Assembly: GCF_017874425.1 (NCBI RefSeq)
Contig: NZ_JAGGLL010000004.1
Location: 124,001-188,000 of the forward strand
Direction of reading: 5' to 3'
Length of the DNA: 64,000 nucleotides
Source of the DNA: Clostridium punense
Lineage (GTDB): Bacteria; Bacillota; Clostridia; Clostridiales; Clostridiaceae
The notes under the pieces are model-generated. The model searched no databases. It was not told the DNA's origin and saw only the letters and a list, made by a program, of their open reading frames with translations. Shown here piece by piece: positions 26,395-34,518 of this stretch (its first letter is position 1; each line of letters starts with the position of its first letter). Made by a program: the position numbers and the translations under genes.

Positions 26395-27195
26395 ATGAAG
26401 GTATTTATTAGCGCAGACATTGAAGGAACCGCTGGAGTTGTAAATTGGGATGAAACAGAAATTGATAAGGAATTCAGTAAATATTTTTGCGAACAAATGA
26501 CTAGGGAAGTTAATGCAGCTTGTGAGGGTGCTATAGAAGGTGGAGTAGATGAAATTTTTATAAAAGATGCTCATGGGCCAGCAAGAAATATTAATCCATT
26601 AAAACTGCCAGAAAATATTAAAATTATGCGAGGGTGGGCAAGAAATCCACTGATTATGATGGCCGGGTTAGATGAATCTTTTCAAGGTGTAATTTTTACT
26701 GGCTATCATTCAGCTGCCGGAGAAAATGGTAATCCCCTATCACACACCTTAAACGGAAGTATTCAACACATGCGTATCAATGGAGAAGTGGCTAGTGAGT
26801 TTTTAATAAATGCTTATACAGCTGCTTACTTTAAAGTTCCAGTATTATTTTTAAGTGGGGATAAGAAACTTTGTGAATCAGTAAAAAAACTAAATGAAAA
26901 TATTAGAACTGTGGCTGTGAGTGAGGGAATTGGGCAAGGATCTATTTCAATTCACCCAAATCTAGCAGTAAAAAGAATTAAAGAAGAAGTAAGTGAAGTA
27001 TTTAAAGGTGATTTAACAAAAAATATTATAGAGCTTCCTAAGGAATTTAAAGTGGAAGTTAAGTTTAAGGATCATTTTACAGCATATAAAGGTGGTTTCT
27101 ATCCTGGAGCAAGGCATATTGATGCAAAAACTATTGGTTATGAAGCAAAAGATTATATGGATGTTTTAAAATTTATATTTTTTGCAGTTAACTAA
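26395..27195 (+). CDS. M55 family D-aminopeptidase (DppA-like)
   Basis: 266 aa. The zinc signature ADIEGTAGVVNWDE, KDAHGPARNINP, GYHSAAGENGNPLSHT and the C-terminal APxx-like PGARHIDAKTIGYEAKDYMDV are those of DppA, a D-Ala-D-Ala and D-amino-acid-peptide hydrolase that forms a decameric barrel. ATG 26395 is preferred because GGGAGG precedes it; an in-frame ATG at 26380 is before this site. 63 bases behind the M20 gene. Confidence 0.93.
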   Translation: MKVFISADIEGTAGVVNWDETEIDKEFSKYFCEQMTREVNAACEGAIEGGVDEIFIKDAHGPARNINPLKLPENIKIMRGWARNPLIMMAGLDESFQGVIFTGYHSAAGENGNPLSHTLNGSIQHMRINGEVASEFLINAYTAAYFKVPVLFLSGDKKLCESVKKLNENIRTVAVSEGIGQGSISIHPNLAVKRIKEEVSEVFKGDLTKNIIELPKEFKVEVKFKDHFTAYKGGFYPGARHIDAKTIGYEAKDYMDVLKFIFFAVN

Positions 27196-27405
27196 TAGAA
27201 AATGGTAATTTATTGACGAAATAAGAAGTGAAAGCCAAAAGGTAGAAGTTACGGAAAAAGATCAAGGAATTATTTATAACTAATCCGCTATTCATGATTA
27301 TTGACTGTAATTATAGGAAAACTTCAACTATACTTTTTAACCATGCTGCCTTACTTTTTACCTGTTTGCATTTTTATATTATATGATTATAAAGGTTGTG
27401 ATAAC

Positions 27406-28341
27406 GTGATAAAACCCAGACCATTAAAAAATGGTGATACAGTAGGAATTGTGGCACCATCAAGTCCAACAAGAAACCTAGACAGTATAGAAAAATCAGT
27501 AAAAGTTCTAGAAGAACAAGGTTTTAAAGTTGAGGTAGGAGATAGTTGTAGGGATAGGTATGGTCATCTATCAGGCAGTGATGAGGTGAGGGCTAGAGAT
27601 ATAAATAAAATGTTTTGGGATAAAAGCATCCAAGGAATATTTTGCATTAGAGGAGGATATGGAACTCCAAGAATATTAGATATGCTTGATTATGATAACA
27701 TAAGAAAAAATCCAAAGATATTTCTGGGATATAGTGACATAACAGCTATTCATATTGCATTAAATCAAATTTGTAACTTAGTGACCTTTCATGGTCCTAT
27801 GACTGTATCTGATATGATAGATGATTTTGATAGCTTTTCTAAGGAAAGTTATTTGAAGGCAATTACTTCAACTGAGCCTCTAGGAAATCTTTCAAATCCT
27901 AGTGGGGTTGAAATTAAAAGCCTAAACCCTGGAACTGCCCAAGGAAAAATTGTAGGTGGAAATCTATCACTAATAGCTAGCACCATGGGAACTCCTTTTG
28001 AAATTAACACCAAGGGGAAAATTCTTTTAATAGAGGATATAGGAGAATATACCTATGCTATTGATAGAATGCTTACACAACTAAAGTTAGCAGGAAAGTT
28101 TGAAGACTGCAATGGAATAATTTTAGGTGATTTTAGGGATTGCGAACCTGAGCACAAGGATTATGGGCTTTCTCTTATGCAGGTGTTTAAAGATATCATA
28201 GTTCCAGCGAATAAGCCAACAATATATAATGTTATGGCTGGGCACTGTAATCCTAAACTTACTATACCTTTAGGAGTTGAGGCACAGGTGAATGGAGATA
28301 ATTGTAGCGTTGCTATAATAGAAAATGCTTTAAATAAATAG
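27406..28341 (+). CDS. LD-carboxypeptidase, S66 family
   Basis: Cleaves the L,D bond to the terminal D-alanine of murein tetrapeptides. Motifs: KPRPLKNGDTVGIVAPSSPT, CIRGGYGTPRILDMLDYD, nucleophile Ser in FLGYSDITAIH, catalytic Glu in IEDIGEYTYAIDRM and His in AGHCNPKLTIPLGV. A GTG start at 27406 gives 311 aa and the family N-terminus; the upstream extension from 27301 is hydrophobic but has no support. Spacing from M55 is about 210 bases, so a separate promoter is possible. Confidence 0.9.
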   Translation: MIKPRPLKNGDTVGIVAPSSPTRNLDSIEKSVKVLEEQGFKVEVGDSCRDRYGHLSGSDEVRARDINKMFWDKSIQGIFCIRGGYGTPRILDMLDYDNIRKNPKIFLGYSDITAIHIALNQICNLVTFHGPMTVSDMIDDFDSFSKESYLKAITSTEPLGNLSNPSGVEIKSLNPGTAQGKIVGGNLSLIASTMGTPFEINTKGKILLIEDIGEYTYAIDRMLTQLKLAGKFEDCNGIILGDFRDCEPEHKDYGLSLMQVFKDIIVPANKPTIYNVMAGHCNPKLTIPLGVEAQVNGDNCSVAIIENALNK

Positions 28342-28487
28342 TAGAAAAGGATAATGACTTAATAAGAAATATTAAATGTTGAAGTTTAACTTGAATTATA
28401 GTTGATAGTGTTTAGTTTAAATATAAATTATAGAAGATTATATTATGAGTAAAAATCAATTATTCTAGCAAACTCATGAAGTATAAC

Positions 28488-28519
28488 AGGCAGCAAGAGT
28501 TAATCTTACTGCCTTTTTT
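28488..28519 (+). terminator. Terminator after the LD-carboxypeptidase
   Basis: AGGCAG-C-AAGA pairs with TCTT-A-CTGCCT (28488-28514), followed by T6. Confidence 0.85.
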
Positions 28520-28561
28520 AATAATGGCTAAATCAAGTTCTTATAGAAAAATGTCCTAGAC

Positions 28562-29170
28562 TTAGGTTAACAAAGTTTCTTTTAACAGTAAATTGTCTCT
28601 GAAAACTCTTCCTATTATTTCCAACTTTGCTTCATCAAAACTTTTAAATGTTCTTAAAGCAGAAGTTTCATTATGGTATACTTTCCAATAACCACATAAA
28701 AGGTAGGGTTCATTGGGATTATCAATAAAAGTTTTCACATCTTTAAGAGGAAAATCTAGAAAAATTCCTAGTTCATGGGGACAATTCATAGCCTCATATC
28801 TTCTTTTTAAAGTATAAAGATACTGATCTAGAGAGGAACCAGGTTTATAGCCGTAGTCAGAGAGAAAGCAGGTAATGTCTTCTTTTTTTAGCTTATTGTA
28901 TAGCAATCTTTCATCGTAAAATAATATTGCGATATAATCCTTGGTCTCTCTAAGCTCAATGGATTTTATACTTAATTCTTTTAGAATTTCTTCCTTATAA
29001 AGTCTCCAATTATTTTTCATATTTCTATCATAGTCACATAAGGTTACAGTACTAGCAGCTTTAAGACCTTTTATCGTTGGGGCACAATTATAGGCAATAA
29101 CACTTTTCATATATTCTTTCTCATTTAAGTTAGTTAAAGCACTCCAAAAAGCTTTTAAAATTTCTCTCAT
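28562..29170 (-). CDS. DUF3793 family protein
   Basis: 202 aa. The C-terminal block CPHELGIFLDFPLKDVKTFI followed by LLCGYWKVYHN is the hallmark of DUF3793, a family found in anaerobic Firmicutes. The N-terminal part has SVIAYNCAPTIKGLKAASTV. No membrane segment. Start ATG 29170 lies 11 bases after AGGAG; a GTG nine bases earlier is too close to that site. Function unknown. Confidence 0.85.
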   Translation of the reverse strand: MREILKAFWSALTNLNEKEYMKSVIAYNCAPTIKGLKAASTVTLCDYDRNMKNNWRLYKEEILKELSIKSIELRETKDYIAILFYDERLLYNKLKKEDITCFLSDYGYKPGSSLDQYLYTLKRRYEAMNCPHELGIFLDFPLKDVKTFIDNPNEPYLLCGYWKVYHNETSALRTFKSFDEAKLEIIGRVFRDNLLLKETLLT

Positions 29171-29597
29171 AACAACCACTTCTCCTATTGTTTATTTTTG
29201 TATGCCATTTATATATGAAAATACAAATTCATAAGAGTTACTTCAATTAAAATAATATTTAGGTATAATAAAATGATAATATTCATTGGGATACAGTAGA
29301 AATACAGCCTCCTATGATGAATATTTATACTTTAGTATGTGTTTTTTCAGGGATTTATATGTTTTTTGGACTTTTATAATTCAATCTTATTTTCATACCT
29401 TTAAAAATGTCTAAGGAAAGTAGTAGATTTTGAATATAAATAAAACTTTGATTTAAATTTAAAATGAATTAATGAAGAGGGCAATAATTATAACTTTAGT
29501 ATTCCTTTAAAATCTTTATTATTTAATAAACTTGATAAGTAACTAAAAGTAATAGTAAAATTATATGAAGTATATTTATAGTTAGGAGAGAGGAGCT
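29171..29597. other. Intergenic region before dinB
   Basis: 427 AT-rich bases, no gene. An inverted repeat AATATTCAT (29278-29286) / ATGAATATT (29317-29325) with a 30-base loop is present. I looked for a Gram-positive LexA box (GAAC-N4-GTTC) and found none. Confidence 0.45.
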
Positions 29598-30641
29598 TTG
29601 GATAAAGTAATTCTACATGTAGATATGGATGCTTTTTTTGCAGCAGTAGAAGTTATAGATGACCCAACCCTCAAAGGTAAGGCTGTTATAGTTGGGGGAA
29701 CTTCTGAAAGGGGAGTTGTAGCTACTTGCTCTTATGAAGCCAGAAAGTTTGGAGTAAAATCTGCCATGCCAACATATATAGCAAAAGAAAAATGCCCTCA
29801 TGGAATTTTTATACATCCAAGGCATTATAGATATGAGGAAATTTCTAATGAGGTATTTAAAATTTTATACTCAATCACGGATAAAGTAGAGCCTGTTAGT
29901 ATTGATGAGGCTTATTTAGATATTACCTATTTAAAAGAAAGGCCAGAAGTCATTGCCTCCAGGATAAAGTATATGGTTAGAAAAAAACTAGGACTTACTA
30001 TTTCCATTGGAATTTCTTACAATAAGTTTTTGGCAAAACTAGCATCAGATTGGAACAAACCAAATGGATTAAAAATTATAACTAGAGACATGGTGCCTAA
30101 GATTTTATTTCCATTACCTTTAAAAAAAGTTCATGGACTTGGAGAAAAATCGGTAAAAAAATTAAATAATATTGGCATATTCAATGTAGAGCAACTTTAT
30201 AATCTGCCTAGAGAGCTATTTTATGATTACTTTGGAAAATTTGGTGGGGAAATATATAATAGGATCAGGGGAGAGGATAGCCGTGAAGTCACAGTTTATA
30301 GAGAAAGAAAGTCTGTTGGAAGAGAAACCACCCTTAAGAGAAACACCCAAGAAAAGGAAGATTTGAAAATATATATAGAAGATTTTGCACAAGACATTGA
30401 AGAGTACTTATTAGAAAATAATTTAAGTGGGAAAACAGTTATACTAAAATTAAAAACTGCCTCTTTCCAAAATCATACCAAAAGTAAGACTTTAAATAAG
30501 TACATATATTCAAAAAGGGATATTTTTGAGGCAGCATGGAGAATACTTGAAGTTTTAGAGTTAAAGGAGGAAGTAAGGCTAATTGGAGTTTCCTTAACTT
30601 CTTTGAAAACCAACGAAGAGGAACAGTTGACTTTGTTTTGA
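29598..30641 (+). CDS. dinB: DNA polymerase IV (DinB)
   Basis: Y-family translesion polymerase, 347 aa. Catalytic acidic motifs LHVDMDAFFAAVE (Asp9, Asp11) and SIDEAYLDIT; little-finger region present; C-terminal EEQLTLF is a likely beta-clamp-binding motif (Q-x-x-L-F type). Start is TTG 29598 after AGGAGAGAGGAG. Monocistronic. No LexA box is seen upstream, so SOS control is unsupported. Confidence 0.96.
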   Translation: MDKVILHVDMDAFFAAVEVIDDPTLKGKAVIVGGTSERGVVATCSYEARKFGVKSAMPTYIAKEKCPHGIFIHPRHYRYEEISNEVFKILYSITDKVEPVSIDEAYLDITYLKERPEVIASRIKYMVRKKLGLTISIGISYNKFLAKLASDWNKPNGLKIITRDMVPKILFPLPLKKVHGLGEKSVKKLNNIGIFNVEQLYNLPRELFYDYFGKFGGEIYNRIRGEDSREVTVYRERKSVGRETTLKRNTQEKEDLKIYIEDFAQDIEEYLLENNLSGKTVILKLKTASFQNHTKSKTLNKYIYSKRDIFEAAWRILEVLELKEEVRLIGVSLTSLKTNEEEQLTLF

Positions 30642-30699
30642 TGATAAAAGGTCCCTTGTACTTTTGAAAATCCAGTTAATAGATTTAATATATCAAAGA

Positions 30700-30740
30700 A
30701 GATGTAGTTCTAACATAGATCTACATCTTTTTTATAGTAA
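30700..30740. terminator. Terminator between dinB and the ECF gene
   Basis: AAGATGTAGTTCTAAC and ATAGATCTACATCTTTTTTAT form a stem (AAGATGTAG / CTACATCTT, 30700-30728) with T6. It serves dinB and perhaps the leftward gene. Confidence 0.8.
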
Positions 30741-30743
30741 GAA

Positions 30744-31292
30744 TTACTGATATAAGTTATTACTAAATACCTTTCTTTTAGAAAGAATTGAGGCAAGTAT
30801 TAAAGCTAAAATACCTCCAGCAAGCCCAGTTATCAGTTGAGGAGTACTCATCATTATTGTAAGCTTTGCTAATACCTTAGCAGGAATGTTAACTCCTAAT
30901 AGAGTGACTAGCTTAGAGGCTGAAAGGCTAAGAAATAAATACTTACCAAAAGAGCCTAATAGGATACCTAGATAACTTCCGTATCTAATTTTAGAAACAG
31001 AAGCAAATAATATCACATAAATTATATTGCCCATAACTATGAAGGGAATAAAAGGAGCCATAGGAGGAAGTAGTTGTCCTACTAACCAGGCAAGTATAGG
31101 TGTTAGAGCACCTGTACAGATTCCCCATTTTAAGCCACATAATATGGTTGTTAGAATTAAAATTGAGTTTATTATAGGTCCAACGAAGAATTGATTTATT
31201 TGAGGAAAGTTTCTTCCTAAAACTTGAATAACTATAGCAATTGCTAATAGCATAGAAGTTTTTATTAGGTCTTGTGTTTGAAATTTTGACAT
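30744..31292 (-). CDS. ECF transporter S component
   Basis: 182 aa, six hydrophobic segments. N-terminal LIKTSMLLAIAIVIQVLGRN and GPIINSILILTTILCGLKWG, then GALTPILAWLVG are typical of substrate-binding S components of energy-coupling factor importers. They use a shared EcfA/A'/T module, which is not in this window. The substrate is a vitamin or metal; I cannot tell which. The leader RNA is structured (see 31293-31480). Confidence 0.82.
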   Translation of the reverse strand: MSKFQTQDLIKTSMLLAIAIVIQVLGRNFPQINQFFVGPIINSILILTTILCGLKWGICTGALTPILAWLVGQLLPPMAPFIPFIVMGNIIYVILFASVSKIRYGSYLGILLGSFGKYLFLSLSASKLVTLLGVNIPAKVLAKLTIMMSTPQLITGLAGGILALILASILSKRKVFSNNLYQ

Positions 31293-31348
31293 GTGATTAA
31301 ACCCCCAGTTGGGTTAAGAATTTAGAGTTTTACTCTATATTCTTAACT
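31293..31348 (-). promoter_or_regulatory. Competing hairpins over the ribosome site of the ECF gene
   Basis: A 16-base stem with one mismatch (31313-31328 / 31332-31347, 3-base loop) ends in CCC. On the mRNA this CCC can instead pair with the GGGGG Shine-Dalgarno sequence (31302-31306) through the small hairpin CCC-AACT-GGG. The two structures exclude each other, as in a riboswitch or other translational switch. Confidence 0.5.
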
Positions 31349-31399
31349 AATTTTAGAATTAAGCATCTTCAAAAGAATAAACAAGTCAGTATGGTTATC

Positions 31400-31464
31400 T
31401 ATTTTGAGATATACTGCGTCAATAGGTTCCTTGTCAGCACAAGCTTGCTTGTGAACTCAAAATA
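31400..31464. repeat. Three-way-junction element in the ECF upstream region
   Basis: Outer stem TATTTTGAG (31400-31408) / CTCAAAATA (31456-31464). Inside are a perfect hairpin CACAAGC-TT-GCTTGTG (31438-31453) and a weaker one closed by CTG/CAG (31414-31437). It can form on either strand. It could be part of a riboswitch for the ECF gene or a small mobile hairpin element; no known class is recognised. Confidence 0.5.
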
Positions 31465-31736
31465 TCCTTCACATCTTTGAATTGCTATTTATTTTCAGAT
31501 TCCGTGATAACTTCTTACATAGATTATTATACAAAATATTCCTTAAGTAATCCATCTAAATCATAAAATCAAATTTCATTAGAGAAATAACCATTTGAAA
31601 TGTTAAATTTATGCACTATAATAATTATGTATCTAGATTTAAATTTGTTTTTTCGTCAATAGATAAAATATCTATAAAAAACTAATAAATATTATTGTTA
31701 GAGCTAAAAAGGGTGGTTTTGAAAGAGAGGATTTAT

Positions 31737-33491
31737 ATGAGAAAGAAAGCGCAATTTTGCAAAGTAGTATCACAGGTACTTATTGGATTTACTTTTATTG
31801 GGGGGGTGGCTACCTATGCAATACTGGATAAGGAAATAAGTAGCTTAAATTATTATTTTACTGGGATGGCAGCATTAATTTCAGCCATTCTAGCCTACTA
31901 TTTTCATAAAAAAAATAAAAGGCTTAATAATATTATATTCCTTAAGGAAAACTGGCCAAACACCATAAAAAGAAAAGTTAATTTGGAGTATATAAAAAAA
32001 TACTTTACTCTTACAAATGAAGAAAAGAAGAATACTTATTTTGTTGATGACCAAACTTGGACAGACTTAGATATGGATGATGTGTTTTTAAAAATTGATA
32101 ATAGCATTACTACTCCAGGACAGCATGTGTTATATAGTGTTTTGAGGAACCCTTTATTCAAGGAGGATGAATTAAGGGAACGAAACGCAGTCATCGAGTA
32201 TTTTCAAAATAACACAACGGAGAGAGAGAATTTGCAAGTTTCTCTATTAGGCTTAGGAATACAGCGACAGGGAGACATTTTAGAACTTTTTAATCATGAA
32301 AAGGTAGATACAAGATTTAAATTTGTTTATGATATTTTAGGTATAATACCACTTGTAATCTTACCCTTTTACTTTGTTTATGGTTTGCAAATATTATTAC
32401 CTCTTATGATAATATACTTAATTAATAGCTATATACAATATAAGGTTGGCAATAATATTGTTGATGGAGTTAATTCTATTGCTTATCTTGGCAGGCTTAT
32501 TGCTGTTAGTAAGGACATAGCAAAAGGAAATAATGAAGTATTAAAAAGTTTTGTAGCTGAAATTAGCTTGAATCTAAAAGAGATAAAAGATATTGATAAG
32601 CATTCAGATATTATTGGCAGGGTTGAGGGCTTAGACGTATTGGGGGATTATGTAAGCATCTTATTTTTAGCAAAGTTACGGTCATATTATAAAGCTATTC
32701 ATAAAATATATGACTATAATGAGAATATCAAAAAAATCTACAGAGTTGTTGGTGAAATAGATAGCTTAATATCTATAGCCGCTTATAGAGAAAGAATAAA
32801 GAATTACTCTACTCCTAAATTTGAAGAAGATCACCGTGAACTTATTTTAAAGGAGGCAGTACATCCATTAATAGATGAAGCAGTTCCTAATTCTATAAAT
32901 TTAGATAAAAGCGGTATTATCCTAACAGGATCCAATATGTCAGGTAAGTCTACCTTTTTAAGAACAGTGGCCTTAAATGCATTGTTAGCTCAAACCATAT
33001 ACACCACTTTAGCTAAAGAATATAGGGGAAACTTTTTCAAAATACTAACCTCCTTAAGCCCGGAGGATAGTGTGAAAAATGGAAAAAGCTATTATTTGGG
33101 AGAAGCTGAGGCACTTCTTAGAATTTTAAATTCTTTTGAGGAGAAATTTCCTACATTAACAATGATTGATGAAATTTTTAGAGGTACTAATCCTGTGGAG
33201 AGAATAAGTGCTTCAGAAGAAATACTAAAGTATATTTCTCGGAAAAATGCTCTAGCACTGGTAGCAACTCATGACTTAGAACTTACTGAAATAGCTAATG
33301 ATAATTATGATTGCTACTATTTTAGTGAGGATGTGGATGATAAAGAAGGGTTAAAGTTTGATTACACTATAAAATTAGGGGTTTCACCTACAAGAAATGC
33401 GATTAAACTATTAAAATATATTGGCTATCCAGAGGAAATTATTAATGGTGCAAATGAGAGAATAAATATGTTAATGAAAAAAGAAGTATAA
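31737..33491 (+). CDS. Membrane-anchored MutS-like ATPase
   Basis: 584 aa. Two N-terminal hydrophobic helices (about residues 9-30 and 37-57) and a further pair near 198-231 embed it in the membrane. The C-terminal third is a MutS domain V ATPase: Walker A LTGSNMSGKSTFLRTVA, signature SYYLGEAEALLRIL, Walker B TMIDEIFRGTNPVERISA and switch His ATHDLELTE. MutS domain I for mismatch recognition is missing, as in a small family of MutS-related proteins of unknown role. ATG 31737 follows AGAGAGG. DUF1836 gene follows 25 bases later. Confidence 0.88.
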   Translation: MRKKAQFCKVVSQVLIGFTFIGGVATYAILDKEISSLNYYFTGMAALISAILAYYFHKKNKRLNNIIFLKENWPNTIKRKVNLEYIKKYFTLTNEEKKNTYFVDDQTWTDLDMDDVFLKIDNSITTPGQHVLYSVLRNPLFKEDELRERNAVIEYFQNNTTERENLQVSLLGLGIQRQGDILELFNHEKVDTRFKFVYDILGIIPLVILPFYFVYGLQILLPLMIIYLINSYIQYKVGNNIVDGVNSIAYLGRLIAVSKDIAKGNNEVLKSFVAEISLNLKEIKDIDKHSDIIGRVEGLDVLGDYVSILFLAKLRSYYKAIHKIYDYNENIKKIYRVVGEIDSLISIAAYRERIKNYSTPKFEEDHRELILKEAVHPLIDEAVPNSINLDKSGIILTGSNMSGKSTFLRTVALNALLAQTIYTTLAKEYRGNFFKILTSLSPEDSVKNGKSYYLGEAEALLRILNSFEEKFPTLTMIDEIFRGTNPVERISASEEILKYISRKNALALVATHDLELTEIANDNYDCYYFSEDVDDKEGLKFDYTIKLGVSPTRNAIKLLKYIGYPEEIINGANERINMLMKKEV

Positions 33492-33516
33492 ACTAAAAAA
33501 TACAAGAGGTAATATT

Positions 33517-34098
33517 ATGGAATTTAATAAAGAAGAATTGATAGAAATTTTAAATGTATTAAATCTTGAAGAAGATATTGAGTTAATTGATATACCACAA
33601 TTAGACTTATATATGGATCAAGTGATACAACTATTTGAAAATACTCTTTCTAATTCTAAAAGAAATAAGGAAGATAAGCTTTTAACTAAGACGATGATTA
33701 ATAACTACACTAAAGACAAACTTTTAATGCCAGTTAAAAATAAAAAATATAGCAGAAATCATGTGATTTTAATGATACTTATTTATAATTTAAAGCAAAG
33801 TCTATCTATAAGTGATATAAAGGTACTGTTTAATAACATAGTGAGTAATCTCCAACAAGAGGAAAAGGCGCAAATAGATTTAGCCTCTCTATACAGTAAC
33901 TTCCTTAAAATTAAAAAGGAACAAGTAAGAAATGAAGAAGAAGTACTTAGTAAGATTATAAATGAAGTAGAAGAAGTGGGAAACCAAGGCAATAATAAAG
34001 ATTATGAAAGTTTACTTTTAACAGTGCTTACCTTAGTACATTCTGCAAATACTCAAAGAAGAATTGCGGAAAAAATCATTGATAAGTATTTTATATAA
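33517..34098 (+). CDS. DUF1836 family protein
   Basis: 193 aa. The conserved block LTKTMINNYTKDKLLMPVKN, KKYSRNHVILMILIYNLKQ and LSISDIKVLF marks DUF1836, whose start resembles a MerR/HTH-type DNA-binding region. All helical, no membrane segment. It probably shares a transcript with the MutS-like gene. Function unknown; a regulatory role is plausible. Confidence 0.87.
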   Translation: MEFNKEELIEILNVLNLEEDIELIDIPQLDLYMDQVIQLFENTLSNSKRNKEDKLLTKTMINNYTKDKLLMPVKNKKYSRNHVILMILIYNLKQSLSISDIKVLFNNIVSNLQQEEKAQIDLASLYSNFLKIKKEQVRNEEEVLSKIINEVEEVGNQGNNKDYESLLLTVLTLVHSANTQRRIAEKIIDKYFI

Positions 34099-34211
34099 TT
34101 AGTGAGTTTTAAAAAATAATTTTCTATACCTTAAAATTAATAGAAAACTACCATGAAAAATTTAAATCAACTATAAATTTTGTTTCATGAATTGGATATT
34201 TTAAATTATTT

Positions 34212-34270
34212 AAGCTGTTTAGAAGCGAGAAACCTTATTATAAGGATTCTTACTCTAAACAGCTTTTTAC
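34212..34270 (+). terminator. Terminator after DUF1836
   Basis: AAGCTGTTTAG (34212-34222) pairs with CTAAACAGCTT (34255-34265), with an inner CCTTA/TAAGG hairpin, then T run. The rest of the 420-base gap holds a TATAAT at 34479-34484 that may be the oppA -10. Confidence 0.85.
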
Positions 34271-34518
34271 GTTAATTAGGTTAATTTAGAATAAAAGTTT
34301 ATGAACTTATGACTAAAAATGAAGATTTCTAAATAAAAAGTTTTAATACCAAATAAAAAAGTAATATTTTAATTCCTATTAAAATATTATTAACTATGGT
34401 AGCAAAGTTTAGACGGAAAGAGATTACTTAAGAGTTATTAAAAATCTTAAAGTATGTAGCTCTTAATAAACTAAGGGTTATAATATATATTTTTTTAAAA
34501 TTATAAGGGGGTAAAAAA

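Noticed and set aside
27301-27405. Hydrophobic N-terminal extension of the LD-carboxypeptidase
   Set aside because: Would look like a membrane anchor, but family proteins start at KPRPLKNGD, the extension has no ribosome site and its residues look like translated spacer.
29171-29597. SOS box before dinB
   Set aside because: No GAAC-N4-GTTC or close variant is present in the 427 bases upstream.
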